Shown here piece after piece: positions 32,605-41,635 of a stretch of 42,930 nt of DNA (position 1 is its first letter; each line of letters opens with the position of its first letter). The stretch covers positions 1 to 42,930 of the forward strand of contig JACERY010000016.1 in assembly GCA_013912105.1 (NCBI GenBank). Reading direction: 5' to 3'. Under the pieces are notes generated by a model. That model saw nothing but the letters and a program-made list of their open reading frames with translations. It made no database searches and had not been told where the DNA came from. The translations under genes and the position numbers were made by a program. The stretch is from Acidimicrobiales bacterium (GTDB lineage Bacteria; Actinomycetota; Acidimicrobiia; Acidimicrobiales; UBA8592).

Positions 32605-33684
32605 ATGGCTAAAGAAGATTTAGACCTGCAGAAGGTATCGAAATTTGGGAAAAAGATTGGCGGTATCTTAAATGGCGCTGCGGCTGCTTTAATGATTAGC
32701 GTTGGGCATAAAGTTGAACTTTTTGACACAATGGCGGGTCTAGGAGAGAGTTCAATCTCAAAAATTGCAGAAAAAGCAAAACTTGATGAACGTTATGTTC
32801 GTGAATGGCTTTCAGCGATGACTACTGCGGGAATTGTCGAATACGACACTAATCGTGATCTTTATTTACTACCTCCGGAACACGCAGCGATGTTGACTAG
32901 ATCTGCGGGCCCACGAAACCAGTCACTTTATATGCAGTACATACCGTTGCTTGCAAAAGTTGAAGATCAGATTGTTGACCATTTCCGCAATGGCGGCGGT
33001 GTACCTTACAGTGAATACACTACCTTTCATCAAATAATGGCCGAAGCTAGCGCAGCACGATTCGATACTCTTTTAGTAGATACTATTCTTCCACTCGTTC
33101 CTAATATTATTCCGCAGCTTGACGACGGTATCCTTGTTGCTGATGTCGGTTGTGGCTCTGGCCATGCGGTAAATGTTATGGGATCCGCTTTTCCTAATAG
33201 TTCTTTCATTGGAATTGATTTCTCAACTGAGGCAGTAAACGTGGCTCTTACTGAAGCAGAGGCGATGAGCCTAACCAATGTTGATTTTTACCAACAGGAT
33301 GCAGCTGAAATTGAGACATCAGAAAAATTTGACTTCATAACAACTTTTGATGCGGTCCACGATCAAGCTAGACCCAGAGAAATGGTTGCTAGCATCTTTA
33401 AGGTTTTAAAACCTGGGGGATATTGGTTATGTGCCGACCTTTGCGCTTCTAGCCACCTTGGGGAAAATTTAGATCACCCTATCGGAACCTTTGGTTACAC
33501 GGTTTCTTGCATGCATTGCATGTCAGTTTCCCTAGCATATGGCGGTGAAGGACTTGGAGCTATGTGGGGAGCTCAACAAGCACGTGAGATCTTCACCAAT
33601 GCAGGTTTTCTAGTTGATGAAGTTGCGAGGGTTGATGGAGATGCAGGGAATAATTACTACATATGCAAAAAACCTAATTTATAA
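32605..33684 (+). CDS. SAM-dependent class I methyltransferase with N-terminal winged helix (Rv2258c-like)
   Basis: A 359-aa enzyme. The N-terminal 100 residues form a dimerisation/winged-helix domain of the O-methyltransferase type (SVGHKVELFDTMA, ISKIAEKAKLDERYVREWLSAMTTAGIVEY). The catalytic domain has motif I VADVGCGSGHAVNVM (about 178-192), FIGIDFS, DFITTFDAVHDQARP and LKPGGYWLCAD. Rv2258c has this arrangement; its natural substrate is unknown. AAGGAG seven bases before the ATG supports the start. It may be co-transcribed with the ATPase gene 25 bases upstream. Despite the winged helix it is not a transcription factor. Confidence 0.87.
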   Translation: MAKEDLDLQKVSKFGKKIGGILNGAAAALMISVGHKVELFDTMAGLGESSISKIAEKAKLDERYVREWLSAMTTAGIVEYDTNRDLYLLPPEHAAMLTRSAGPRNQSLYMQYIPLLAKVEDQIVDHFRNGGGVPYSEYTTFHQIMAEASAARFDTLLVDTILPLVPNIIPQLDDGILVADVGCGSGHAVNVMGSAFPNSSFIGIDFSTEAVNVALTEAEAMSLTNVDFYQQDAAEIETSEKFDFITTFDAVHDQARPREMVASIFKVLKPGGYWLCADLCASSHLGENLDHPIGTFGYTVSCMHCMSVSLAYGGEGLGAMWGAQQAREIFTNAGFLVDEVARVDGDAGNNYYICKKPNL

Positions 33685-33731
33685 TCGTATAGATCTTAAC
33701 GTTGAGACTTGTTTGTGATTATTGGAATTAT

Positions 33732-35192
33732 TTAGCTTGGCCAATTAATCGCTTGCACCTCACTGTATGCCTCTAGGCCCCAACGGCCGCGATCTCGGCC
33801 TATCCCTGACATTTTAAATCCTCCGAAAGGAGCATACATGTGCGGAGCCACACTGTTTAAAGCAACATTTCCTGTCTCTAATTTCTGAGCAATGTCGAAT
33901 GCGCGAGTCGTATTTCCTGCATAAACATAACTGAACAATCCATAATCGCTTTGATTAGCTAGCTCAATTGCATGTTCATCGGTGTCATGAGACATCACGA
34001 CTACAACTGGGCCGAAAGCCTCCTCTTGCACTACATGCATATCTGGTGAACACCCAGCTAAAAGGGTTGGGGCTATAAAATATCCATCACGTTCTGGACG
34101 ATCACCACCAATCACTATTTCAGCGCCTTCATCAATACCAGATTTGATGAATGCTTCTACTCGGTCCCTGTGGGTTTCAGTGATAACAGGCCCTACAAGA
34201 GTAGCTTCATCTCTGGCATCCCCGATTGTCATAAATTCAGATACTGCTTTAAGCGCTTCTATTGTTGATTCGTAGATATCTTTATGGCAAATTACTCTGG
34301 TCGGAGCTGTACAAATTTGACCACTATGGAAGCCCCACACACTAGCGATCCCCCCTACGGCTGCTTGCACATCGCAGTCTTCAGTCATTATCAGAGCACC
34401 TTTGCCTCCGAGTTCCATCAGAAGCCTCTTCATAGTTTTGCCGCCGCTTTCCATTATTTTAGATCCGACTGAAGAACTTCCGGTAAAAGAAATCATATTG
34501 ACATCGGAACTCGCTACTAAAGCTTCACCTATCTCTGGTGAGGATCCAACAATCACATTCACAACTCCTGGCGGGAAGATAGAATTTAAGACTTCTCCGA
34601 GTTTTATAATTGCTAACGGGTCCTGTGGTGCAGGTTTGATAATCACAGTATTTCCCATCGCCAAAGCTGGAGCTATTTTCCCTGCGACATTCACAAGTGG
34701 GAAGTTATATGGTGTAATGCAAGCAACAACTCCTGCTGGTTGGCGAATCACATTTCCGGTGATCAATGCTTCTGGGGCTAAAGCGCTTGCAGCCGAATAG
34801 ACGGGTGTTAATGGTTGGTTCATCTCAAATGGGCGTGAGTAGTAACGAAATCGATCAATGAAAGCCGCTCCGACTTGCATTGTTTTAGCAACACGCATTG
34901 TGGCCCCAGTTTCTGCTTGCACTAGGTTGACCCAATTAGGGCAAGCTGCTTCAAGAGCATCTGCTGCTTTTGATAGATACTTACAGCGCTCATCCATAGA
35001 GAGAGCTTTCCATGATGGCAAGGCAGCTTTTGCCGCTGCGGCAGCCTGAAGTGCTTGTTCAACTGAAGCTTCAGGAGCTTTACCTACTAGCCCTGTTGTG
35101 TTGGGGTCAATAATGTCATAGTGCGTTGACGTGGAGACATACTCCCCCCCTATTAGTAATTTCCAGTCGTGCTCAACATCAATTTGATTCAT
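33732..35192 (-). CDS. NAD(P)-dependent aldehyde dehydrogenase
   Basis: A 486-aa member of the ALDH superfamily. Catalytic elements are PYNFP with Asn163, FTGSSSVGSKIM (236-247, cofactor loop), LMELGGKGALI with Glu260, and SGQICTAPTRV with Cys294. It oxidises an aldehyde to the acid. The substrate is unknown; in a sterol-degrading cell a side-chain aldehyde is possible, but the gene is 8 kb from the steroid island. AAGGAG stands five bases before the ATG. It is divergent from the deacylase-like gene, sharing a 93-bp promoter region with an inverted repeat. Confidence 0.92.
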   Translation of the reverse strand: MNQIDVEHDWKLLIGGEYVSTSTHYDIIDPNTTGLVGKAPEASVEQALQAAAAAKAALPSWKALSMDERCKYLSKAADALEAACPNWVNLVQAETGATMRVAKTMQVGAAFIDRFRYYSRPFEMNQPLTPVYSAASALAPEALITGNVIRQPAGVVACITPYNFPLVNVAGKIAPALAMGNTVIIKPAPQDPLAIIKLGEVLNSIFPPGVVNVIVGSSPEIGEALVASSDVNMISFTGSSSVGSKIMESGGKTMKRLLMELGGKGALIMTEDCDVQAAVGGIASVWGFHSGQICTAPTRVICHKDIYESTIEALKAVSEFMTIGDARDEATLVGPVITETHRDRVEAFIKSGIDEGAEIVIGGDRPERDGYFIAPTLLAGCSPDMHVVQEEAFGPVVVVMSHDTDEHAIELANQSDYGLFSYVYAGNTTRAFDIAQKLETGNVALNSVAPHMYAPFGGFKMSGIGRDRGRWGLEAYSEVQAINWPS

Positions 35193-35218
35193 GGTAGCTC
35201 CTTCTATTTCTTCTACTC

Positions 35219-35237
35219 CACAATAGATCTCATTGTG
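35219..35237. promoter_or_regulatory. Inverted repeat between the aldehyde dehydrogenase and amidohydrolase genes
   Basis: CACAAT, 7-bp spacer AGATCTC, ATTGTG: perfect 6-bp arms over 19 bp, with an AGATCT palindrome in the spacer. It is 26 bases from the aldehyde dehydrogenase start and 48 from the amidohydrolase start. Candidate shared operator. Confidence 0.35.
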
Positions 35238-35285
35238 AAATAAGGGTGATATGAACTAACGTATCTCTGTGAAGGGAAGGTAGCA

Positions 35286-37004
35286 ATGTTTGATGTAGTG
35301 CTTAAAGGTGGAGAGGTCATTGACGGCACTGGGGCGAGACGTTTCCGGGGCGATGTTGGCATAGTTAATGACCGGATCGCTGCTGTTGGTAATTTAGACA
35401 TAGCTGAGACCCTTAAGCGTGTGGATATTTCCGGAAAAATTATTTGCCCTGGTTTCGTTGATGTCCATACCCATTTAGATGCTCAGGTTTTCTGGGATGG
35501 AACGCTTTCACCTTCACCTTTGCACGGGATCACATCTGTTATCGGAGGAAATTGTGGGTTTACGATAGCTCCTTTAGGTGATGATCCATCAGCAGGTGAA
35601 TATTTGATGAGAATGCTTTCTCGTGTTGAAGGGATACCTCTTCAGTGCCTTCAGGAAGGTGTGCCTTGGAATTGGAGATCAACTGCCGAATATTTTGATG
35701 CCATGGAGGGAGGCTTATCTATTAATGCTGGTTTCAAAATCGGTCATAGTGCTTTACGGCGTGTAATCATGGGAGTTTCAGCCACGGAGCGAGCAGCTAC
35801 TGAAGATGAAATTAGATCTATGCAGGAACTCCTGAGAGACGGATTAAATGCTGGTGGGATAGGATTCTCATCGTCATGGTCCCGCACCCATAATGACCCT
35901 CAAGGGAATATGGTTCCTAGCCGCTATGCGGAGAGAGAAGAAATGATAGCGCTATGCGAAGTCCTATCAGATTTTGAGGGAACCTCTATAGAGTTCATCC
36001 CAGCGTTAGGACCTTTTGAGCCGTGGGCTATGGACTTAATGAGTGATATGTCTGTTGCGGCAAATAGTCCTTTGAATTGGAATGTCCTAAACATTAACGC
36101 CCGCACTCTCGCTGAAGGCAAAAAGAAATTAGCTGCCGGAGATATTGCTGCTTCAAATGGCGGCAAAGTCATAGCATTAACTGTTCCTATGACACTTGCG
36201 TTGCACTTGAATTTTATAGGGGGATTTGTCCTTGACGCACTACCTGAGTGGGAAAAATTCATTCTCTTAAACAAAGAAGAGAAACGAAGAATTCTCGAAG
36301 ATCCGAAAGCTCGGAAAGAGCTCAATGACTACGCTCAACAAGATAGCCCCCTCAAAAATGTTGCTCATTGGGGAGCAAAAACAATATTTCATACTAAGGC
36401 GCCAGAGAATGCTAGCTATGTTGGGAAAACTGTATACGAGATATCGGAAAATCTAGGTAAAAGCCCTTGGGATACTCTAGTTGATATTGCTTTGGCAGAC
36501 GACCTTGAAACATCCTTTGGCAATCCAGTATCTGATGAGCCTGACGCTGACTGGGAAGCCCGAGTAGAGGTTTGGAGAGATCCTCGAGCGGTAATTGGAG
36601 CTTCAGATGCTGGCGCTCACCTTGACCTATTCCTTAGTTCAAACTACACAACATACATGCTTGGCGAAGCTGTGCGTAAAAGAAATCTGCTTCAACTAGA
36701 AGAAGCTATCCAGATGATTACTCAAATACCTGCAGAGTTATATGGCTTAAGAGATAGAGGCGTTATCAAGGAAGGAGCCTACGCTGATCTGGTTGTCTTA
36801 GATGAAAAGTTTGTTGGTTCAAACCCAATCACTATAAAAAATGACCTGCCTCTTAACGCTTCAAGATTATTCGCGGATGCAACTGGCATAGAAAATGTCT
36901 TTTGTAACGGCAAAGAGATCGTAGATAATGGCGACTTTACTGAAGAACGCCCTGGCCTCGTTTTACGATCTGGGAAGCATACTCGAAACCCTTCAATGGT
37001 CTGA
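35286..37004 (+). CDS. N-acyl-D-amino-acid deacylase-like amidohydrolase
   Basis: A 572-aa metal-dependent hydrolase. It opens with FDVVLKGGEVIDGTGARRFRGDVGI, the small beta domain of the D-aminoacylase/dihydroorotase type, then GFVDVHTHLDAQVFWD with the zinc ligands His61 and His63, and GGNCGFTIAPL with the D-aminoacylase Cys (Cys90). A late SDAGAHLDLF supplies the catalytic Asp, and YGLRDRGVIKEGAYADLVVLD closes the fold. These enzymes hydrolyse an amide; many environmental homologues have unknown substrates. It lies 71 bases upstream of the second thiolase gene and may be co-transcribed with it. Start supported by GGAAGG before the ATG. Confidence 0.86.
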   Translation: MFDVVLKGGEVIDGTGARRFRGDVGIVNDRIAAVGNLDIAETLKRVDISGKIICPGFVDVHTHLDAQVFWDGTLSPSPLHGITSVIGGNCGFTIAPLGDDPSAGEYLMRMLSRVEGIPLQCLQEGVPWNWRSTAEYFDAMEGGLSINAGFKIGHSALRRVIMGVSATERAATEDEIRSMQELLRDGLNAGGIGFSSSWSRTHNDPQGNMVPSRYAEREEMIALCEVLSDFEGTSIEFIPALGPFEPWAMDLMSDMSVAANSPLNWNVLNINARTLAEGKKKLAAGDIAASNGGKVIALTVPMTLALHLNFIGGFVLDALPEWEKFILLNKEEKRRILEDPKARKELNDYAQQDSPLKNVAHWGAKTIFHTKAPENASYVGKTVYEISENLGKSPWDTLVDIALADDLETSFGNPVSDEPDADWEARVEVWRDPRAVIGASDAGAHLDLFLSSNYTTYMLGEAVRKRNLLQLEEAIQMITQIPAELYGLRDRGVIKEGAYADLVVLDEKFVGSNPITIKNDLPLNASRLFADATGIENVFCNGKEIVDNGDFTEERPGLVLRSGKHTRNPSMV

Positions 37005-37027
37005 TTTTTAGAGTTAACTTTCACATA

Positions 37028-37045
37028 TACTCGCAAGTACGAGTA
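37028..37045. promoter_or_regulatory. Inverted repeat upstream of the second thiolase gene
   Basis: TACTCG, spacer CAAGTA, CGAGTA: perfect 6-bp arms, 30 bases before the thiolase ATG. It could be an operator or a weak hairpin between the two genes. Confidence 0.28.
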
Positions 37046-37075
37046 CCCTCTGTTTAAAGAAATCGAGGAGAGAAA

Positions 37076-38278
37076 ATGGCTGAACCAGTAATTGTTGCAA
37101 CATCACGTACCCCTATCGGGCGTGCTTCAAAAGGAAGTCTTGTAGACGCTAGACCAGACGATATGTCAGCTTTCATAGTGAAAGATGTTCTTAACAAAGT
37201 AGAAGGTCTTGACCCAGCAGAAGTTGAAGATATCATCTGGGGTATCGGACAGCCTGGCGGAGAAGGTGGTTTCAATATAGGTCGGATAATTGCTGTTATG
37301 AACGAAATGCAAGTTCCAGGAGTAACTGTCAACCGTTATTGCTCTTCATCGCTTCAAACTATTCGTATGGCTGCTCACGCGATCAAAGCAGATGAAGGCG
37401 ATTGCTTTGTTGCCGGTGGCGTAGAAACAGTTAGCCGCTATATGAATGGTGCTGCTGATACTGGACCACACAATGAGGTCTTTAATAGCGCAGAAGAAAG
37501 AAGCGCTGGACGAACAACTGGTGAAGCAGGTAACTGGTCTGCAAGTGATGGCTTACCTGATGTGTATATAGCCATGGGCCAAACTGCAGAAAATGTCGCA
37601 GAAGTTTTGGGCATTTCGAGAGAACGACAAGATGAATTTGGTGTTCGCTCACAGAACAGAGCTGAAGCAGCTATGAAGCGCGGTTTCTTTGAACAAGAGA
37701 TCACTCCGTACACACTCTCGGACGGCACTGTTGTCTCATCAGATGACGGAATTCGCGAAGGGACAACGATCGAAGGGGTATCTCAACTCAATCCAGTTTT
37801 TCGCCCTGGTGGGACAATCACTGCCGGTAACGCCTGTCCTTTGAACGACGGGGCAGCTGCTGTGGTAGTTATGAGTGATACTAGGGCGAAAGATCTTGGC
37901 ATCCAGCCACTCGCTCGAATTGTTGCGAGCGGAGTATCTGCCTTAAATCCTGAAATTATGGGGCTTGGACCTATTGATGCTTGCCGACAAGTACTTGATC
38001 GAGCCGGAATGCAAATGAGTGATATTGACTTAGTTGAAATTAATGAGGCTTTTGCTGTACAAGTATTAGGTTCAGCGGATGCTCTGGGAATCGACATCGA
38101 TGAGCAACTCAATATTAACGGAGGAGCAATAGCTCTTGGCCACCCATTTGGAATGACTGGCTCACGTATTATGACAACTTTGATCAATAGTTTGCAGGAT
38201 TCTGATAAACAATTTGGTTTAGAGACGATGTGCGTAGGCGGCGGGCAAGGCATGGCTATGATAATCGAACGACTCTGA
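37076..38278 (+). CDS. Acetyl-CoA C-acyltransferase (thiolase), FadA family
   Basis: A 400-aa degradative thiolase. Cys89 in VNRYCSSSLQT is the nucleophile; NEAFAVQ, His356 in GGAIALGHPFGMTGSR and Cys386 in TMCVGGG complete the active site. It cleaves 3-ketoacyl-CoA with CoA in fatty-acid or related beta-oxidation. The CSSSLQ active-site loop and overall layout are of the general FadA type, unlike the FadA5-like gene at 24705-25880, so the two are not recent duplicates. GAGGAG five bases before the ATG fixes the start. It ends 14 bases from a convergent amidohydrolase gene. Confidence 0.92.
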   Translation: MAEPVIVATSRTPIGRASKGSLVDARPDDMSAFIVKDVLNKVEGLDPAEVEDIIWGIGQPGGEGGFNIGRIIAVMNEMQVPGVTVNRYCSSSLQTIRMAAHAIKADEGDCFVAGGVETVSRYMNGAADTGPHNEVFNSAEERSAGRTTGEAGNWSASDGLPDVYIAMGQTAENVAEVLGISRERQDEFGVRSQNRAEAAMKRGFFEQEITPYTLSDGTVVSSDDGIREGTTIEGVSQLNPVFRPGGTITAGNACPLNDGAAAVVVMSDTRAKDLGIQPLARIVASGVSALNPEIMGLGPIDACRQVLDRAGMQMSDIDLVEINEAFAVQVLGSADALGIDIDEQLNINGGAIALGHPFGMTGSRIMTTLINSLQDSDKQFGLETMCVGGGQGMAMIIERL

Positions 38279-38292
38279 CTTGTTCTAAGCCA

Positions 38293-39129
38293 TCATTCAA
38301 GAGAAGTTTCGCCTAATGCCCAAATTCTTTGTGCATTCAAGGATTTAGGTGCTTCAGATGAAGAACCAAGTGAATCCATAGCTTTAAGCCCTAGGTCAAC
38401 AAGTTCTTTATATGTCCGGTCATTTGTCTGAGCAAAATCTGACCCCCATACCAGTCGCTCAACTCCAAATGATTCTGCTAAAAACGGAAATAGCCCAGCA
38501 ATCGAACCTTTATTCTGGATCCAAGAGTCAATTACGAGCGTAGTAACTTTTAAAACAACATTTGGATATCTTGCTAATTCAAGAAGATTCTTAGAAATTG
38601 GGTCTGACTGATCAAAGATAGGCGCAAAACCACAATGGTCAACGACGACTATTTGCTCATCGTAAACTTCTGCGCATTTTGCTATTTCTTTAAGCTCGTT
38701 TGGGAGAATACAAACACTCATTACGAGTCTTTGTTTTTGTGCTTGATGCCAAATCCATGCTTTTTCTGGAGCCCCGATCCAGGAAATAGTAGGACTAGGT
38801 ATAGAGAAGAGTCTAAGTCCAACGACTTCACCCTCTCTAAATTGCCGTATCGTATTTTGACTCGCACTATTTTCAGGGTCAATAATCGCAATTGCAAATA
38901 TCTCTTTGTGTTTAGACGAGACTGAACAAATATAACTGTTATCTGTTTGGTAGGCAGCATGAGGCTGAACTAGCAATGCCTTATCTACCCCTGCATTTTT
39001 CATCGTTAGTAAGTATTCGTCAGAATTTGGAGATACTGCCACCCATTCATGGCCTGGGTGGGGGTAACGGTTTAATGGAAATTTCTCTTTATCTGAACCG
39101 ATGAGGTGTAAATGAGTATCTATAACCAT
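38293..39129 (-). CDS. Amidohydrolase family 2 (TIM-barrel) protein
   Basis: A 278-aa metal-dependent hydrolase or decarboxylase. The N-terminal metal motif DTHLHL (4-9) and the late WGSDFAQTND carry metal ligands; VVVDHCGF supplies another histidine. This is the pattern of the PDC/2-pyrone-4,6-dicarboxylate hydrolase and ACMSD-related group. Lactone hydrolysis or decarboxylation is possible; the substrate is not readable. It is divergent from the Hsd4A-like SDR and convergent with the thiolase gene. Confidence 0.8.
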   Translation of the reverse strand: MVIDTHLHLIGSDKEKFPLNRYPHPGHEWVAVSPNSDEYLLTMKNAGVDKALLVQPHAAYQTDNSYICSVSSKHKEIFAIAIIDPENSASQNTIRQFREGEVVGLRLFSIPSPTISWIGAPEKAWIWHQAQKQRLVMSVCILPNELKEIAKCAEVYDEQIVVVDHCGFAPIFDQSDPISKNLLELARYPNVVLKVTTLVIDSWIQNKGSIAGLFPFLAESFGVERLVWGSDFAQTNDRTYKELVDLGLKAMDSLGSSSEAPKSLNAQRIWALGETSLE

Positions 39130-39195
39130 GCTATGCCCCTACCTTAGAATACCCGTCAGCAATATATTTATGAATCTAATACTTTTCCTTTTGGG

Positions 39196-39216
39196 CTTAG
39201 ACTTTTGAAAGCTAAG
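39196..39216. promoter_or_regulatory. Imperfect inverted repeat upstream of the Hsd4A-like SDR
   Basis: CTTAG-A-CTTT, TG, AAAG-CTAAG: nine paired positions with one bulged A, 28 bases before the GTG start and in the divergent gap with the amidohydrolase gene. Could be an operator or an mRNA 5' hairpin. Confidence 0.3.
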
Positions 39217-39244
39217 ATTTAAAAGAAATCTATGGAGGTTCATT

Positions 39245-40132
39245 GTGGGATTACTTGAAGGCAAAGTTGCGATAATTACTGGTGCAGGAAGTGGTGTGGG
39301 TAAAGAGCATTCATTACTTCTTGCTTCCGAGGGTGCATCTGTTGTTGTGAACGATTTAGGTGAAAGCGCTGAACAAACAGTTTCGGAAATCATTGAACTT
39401 GGAGGAACAGCGGTTAGCCATAGTGGAAATGTCGCTGATTGGAACACTGGTGAAGATCTTGTTCAAAAAGCAATCAACGAATTTGGAGATATGCATATCC
39501 TCATCAACAATGCTGGGATTCTTCGTGATGCAATGAGCTTCTCAATGACTGAGCAGGAATTTGATGAAGTAATAGCTGTTCACCTTAAAGGACATTTTGT
39601 CTGCGCTCGAGCAGCTGCCGTGTATTGGCGAAATCAGGCGAAAGCAGGCATTAGCGCCCCCAGAAGAATGGTCCACACAACAAGTGAATCTGGTTTATTT
39701 GGCGGCCCTGCCCAATCCAATTATGCTTCGGCAAAAGGTGGGATCTTGACGCTTTCTCTGACATTGGGTAGAGAACTGTCAAAATACGGTGTCACGACAA
39801 ATGTGGTTGCTCCGCGTGCTCGTACTGGCCTGACGGATTATATTCAATCCATGTCAGCGCCGGATGACGAGAAGGCTTTTGATGTTTATGACCCTGCTAA
39901 CGTTTCCCCATTTGTAGTATGGTTATGCACCGAAGATGCTCAAGACGTCAATGGGCAAGCCTTTATCGTTGGCGGCAGCGGTGTTTGGTGGATGAGAAGT
40001 TGGTCTCATATCAATCACATAAAACTTGATGGAAAGCGCCTAACAATCAAGGAGATTACCGCAAGAAAAAGCGACTTATTTCTGGATGAGCCTACTGCCG
40101 TTCCTGACTTTGCTGCCCCCAAATTTGCTTAA
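39245..40132 (+). CDS. Hsd4A-like (3R)-hydroxyacyl-CoA dehydrogenase (SDR)
   Basis: A 295-aa SDR resembling the dehydrogenase domain of multifunctional enzyme 2 and actinobacterial Hsd4A. The cofactor motif is TGAGSGVGKEH (12-22) with the characteristic VVVNDLGES. NNAGILRDAMSFSMTEQEFDEVIAVHLKGHF (88-118) is the family hallmark; Ser147/149 and YASAK (160-164) are catalytic. The tail of about 60 residues (GVWWMRSWSHINHIKLDGKRLTIKE) is also typical. It would oxidise a (3R)-hydroxyacyl-CoA in steroid side-chain or fatty-acid beta-oxidation. The start is GTG, fixed by GGAGG six bases upstream. Confidence 0.87.
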   Translation: MGLLEGKVAIITGAGSGVGKEHSLLLASEGASVVVNDLGESAEQTVSEIIELGGTAVSHSGNVADWNTGEDLVQKAINEFGDMHILINNAGILRDAMSFSMTEQEFDEVIAVHLKGHFVCARAAAVYWRNQAKAGISAPRRMVHTTSESGLFGGPAQSNYASAKGGILTLSLTLGRELSKYGVTTNVVAPRARTGLTDYIQSMSAPDDEKAFDVYDPANVSPFVVWLCTEDAQDVNGQAFIVGGSGVWWMRSWSHINHIKLDGKRLTIKEITARKSDLFLDEPTAVPDFAAPKFA

Positions 40133-40151
40133 AAATTTACTAGCCTTGTGA

Positions 40152-40171
40152 TTCATTCAGGTTCATTCAGG
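40152..40171 (+). repeat. Tandem 10-bp duplication TTCATTCAGG at a gene end
   Basis: Two exact copies in tandem (40152-40161 and 40162-40171). The second copy contains the stop codon of the minus-strand binding-protein gene. It looks like a slippage duplication and has no evident function. Confidence 0.6.
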
Positions 40172-41557
40172 GCTTCGAATGTTTTCTGCATCTTCAAATC
40201 CTACAGTTGCTTCTAACACGACTAAATTATCGTCTTCGCAACTAAGTTCCCCTGGTCTTTGCGGGAAAGATCTTTGCCAAAGGCCATCAGTCAAAGTCAT
40301 GATTACAAAACAGGGAGAAGGTATTCCACCCGCAGGGTTAGAAATCCCATGTAAGCCTTTAGCATCCCAGAAAGTGATGCCTTTCGCTGCTTCTATAACA
40401 CTTTCCCGAGTTAAGGTTTCGGGCCTGTATACGGCAGAATCTGCCCCTACAGCCCTTGATACTGCTTCTTCAAAAAGCAAAGCTGAACTCCAAGCTGAAA
40501 TTCCTGCTGCTGTTGGTTGTGCTTCAGTGCCATGAGTTGCGTTCATAAAGAACAGGTAGCGTAATAATTCATCATTCAACTCAGCTTCCTCTATGGGAAG
40601 GTGTGGAAGCCAAACAGATATTCCTTCCCCAGAAAGTCCCGCTGCCTGAACCCATTTGGGGTCGTAACATGCTTGGCCGCAGATAATAAATTCAAAGGCA
40701 AATTCTGGATCGTACGACTCAAGCGTATTAACGAACCTGGTTAACTGCCGCCCGCTATTCTCCCAAACGAGTGACTGGCTATTTGATTGGATCAATGCCT
40801 CTACTTCATTAGAAAAGTCGGTTTCAATTTCGTAGGTAGGAGTGTGAACAAATTTGAAACCCTTAGTTGTTGCCGACTCAATTATCCGTTCGCCTGCAAG
40901 CACAGTTGTGGTTAGTTCGGGCAACAAAATAGCTGCTAGCTGACTAGAACTATTTTTTGTTTCAACAAAATAGGATGCCCAACCAGCATTAGACGTGATT
41001 GCACTAATTGGGTTTGATTGAAATGTGATCCCAGAGTAAAGACGATTAAGGGAGAACACACGTGATGGGAAATCAGGGAGAGAGCAGTTTGGCGATAATA
41101 GCTGTCCTAAACCATCAGCATCGTTCATAGCTAGGGATCCAACAATTGCGAAGAAGTCTCCTTCGCAAATGGAATTTATCGCTTCTGCATGCCGGAAAAC
41201 CGCTGAATCTACACGTTCAACAATGATGTCTCGTCCGGCAAGTTTTTTTGATTGATTCAATGAAAAAGCCCATGCCTCAACTGCTTGCCAAACGCTTATG
41301 GCTTCGCCATCATTAAGCCCATCATCTGACCCATCAGCAATAACCGCTATCCGGAGAGTTGTATCAGTAGTTCCACGTTCGAATGGTTCCAGTTCTTCTT
41401 CCCCTATTATGACTTCTGGAGATGTCAACACAGTCTGGATTGGAGTTGGCTCTGGAGGAGACTCGACAAGAGGAATTATGGGGTCGGAGCACGCTGATAG
41501 CAGAACTAATAACGCTATGAAACTAGTTAATATTTTCTGGCTTATTTCGAAACCCAT
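40163..41557 (-). CDS. Substrate-binding lipoprotein, Peripla_BP_6-like (second copy)
   Basis: A 464-aa exported lipoprotein: hydrophobic segment 9-22 and a good lipobox LLSAC with Cys23. A Pro/Glu-rich linker (25-60) precedes the body, which begins TTLRIAVIADGSDDGLNDGEAISVWQAVEAWAFSLN and continues with IICGQACYDPKWVQAAGLSGEGISVWLP and the late GISAWSSALLFEEAVSRAVGADS. The fold is the LivJ-like type I binding fold, but it diverges from the binding protein at 28042-29373. No permease or ATPase gene adjoins it. Several cysteine pairs (CEGDF/NCSLP, CGQAC) could form disulfides outside the membrane. It is divergent from the MFS exporter gene. Confidence 0.76.
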   Translation of the reverse strand: MGFEISQKILTSFIALLVLLSACSDPIIPLVESPPEPTPIQTVLTSPEVIIGEEELEPFERGTTDTTLRIAVIADGSDDGLNDGEAISVWQAVEAWAFSLNQSKKLAGRDIIVERVDSAVFRHAEAINSICEGDFFAIVGSLAMNDADGLGQLLSPNCSLPDFPSRVFSLNRLYSGITFQSNPISAITSNAGWASYFVETKNSSSQLAAILLPELTTTVLAGERIIESATTKGFKFVHTPTYEIETDFSNEVEALIQSNSQSLVWENSGRQLTRFVNTLESYDPEFAFEFIICGQACYDPKWVQAAGLSGEGISVWLPHLPIEEAELNDELLRYLFFMNATHGTEAQPTAAGISAWSSALLFEEAVSRAVGADSAVYRPETLTRESVIEAAKGITFWDAKGLHGISNPAGGIPSPCFVIMTLTDGLWQRSFPQRPGELSCEDDNLVVLEATVGFEDAENIRSPE

Positions 41558-41635
41558 TTAACAAGACTAATGCCCTAAGCCGCTTTAATGCTCTCGGGAC
41601 TAGGATCTTCTATATATTTTCCTATAAGACATCTC

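Noticed and set aside
32605..33684. Transcription regulator, from the winged-helix N-terminus
   Set aside because: The domain is the usual dimerisation domain of this methyltransferase family and is followed by a complete SAM-binding domain.
37783..38253. 156-aa minus-strand ORF inside the second thiolase gene
   Set aside because: The thiolase frame carries all catalytic motifs here; the opposite frame has none.
24705..38278. The two thiolases as a recent duplication
   Set aside because: Their active-site loops (DCQCGSG versus RYCSSSLQ) and most of the sequence differ, so they belong to separate subfamilies.
40152..40171. Tandem repeat as an attachment site or start of a CRISPR array
   Set aside because: There are only two 10-bp copies without spacers and no integrase or cas gene nearby; a slippage duplication is simpler.
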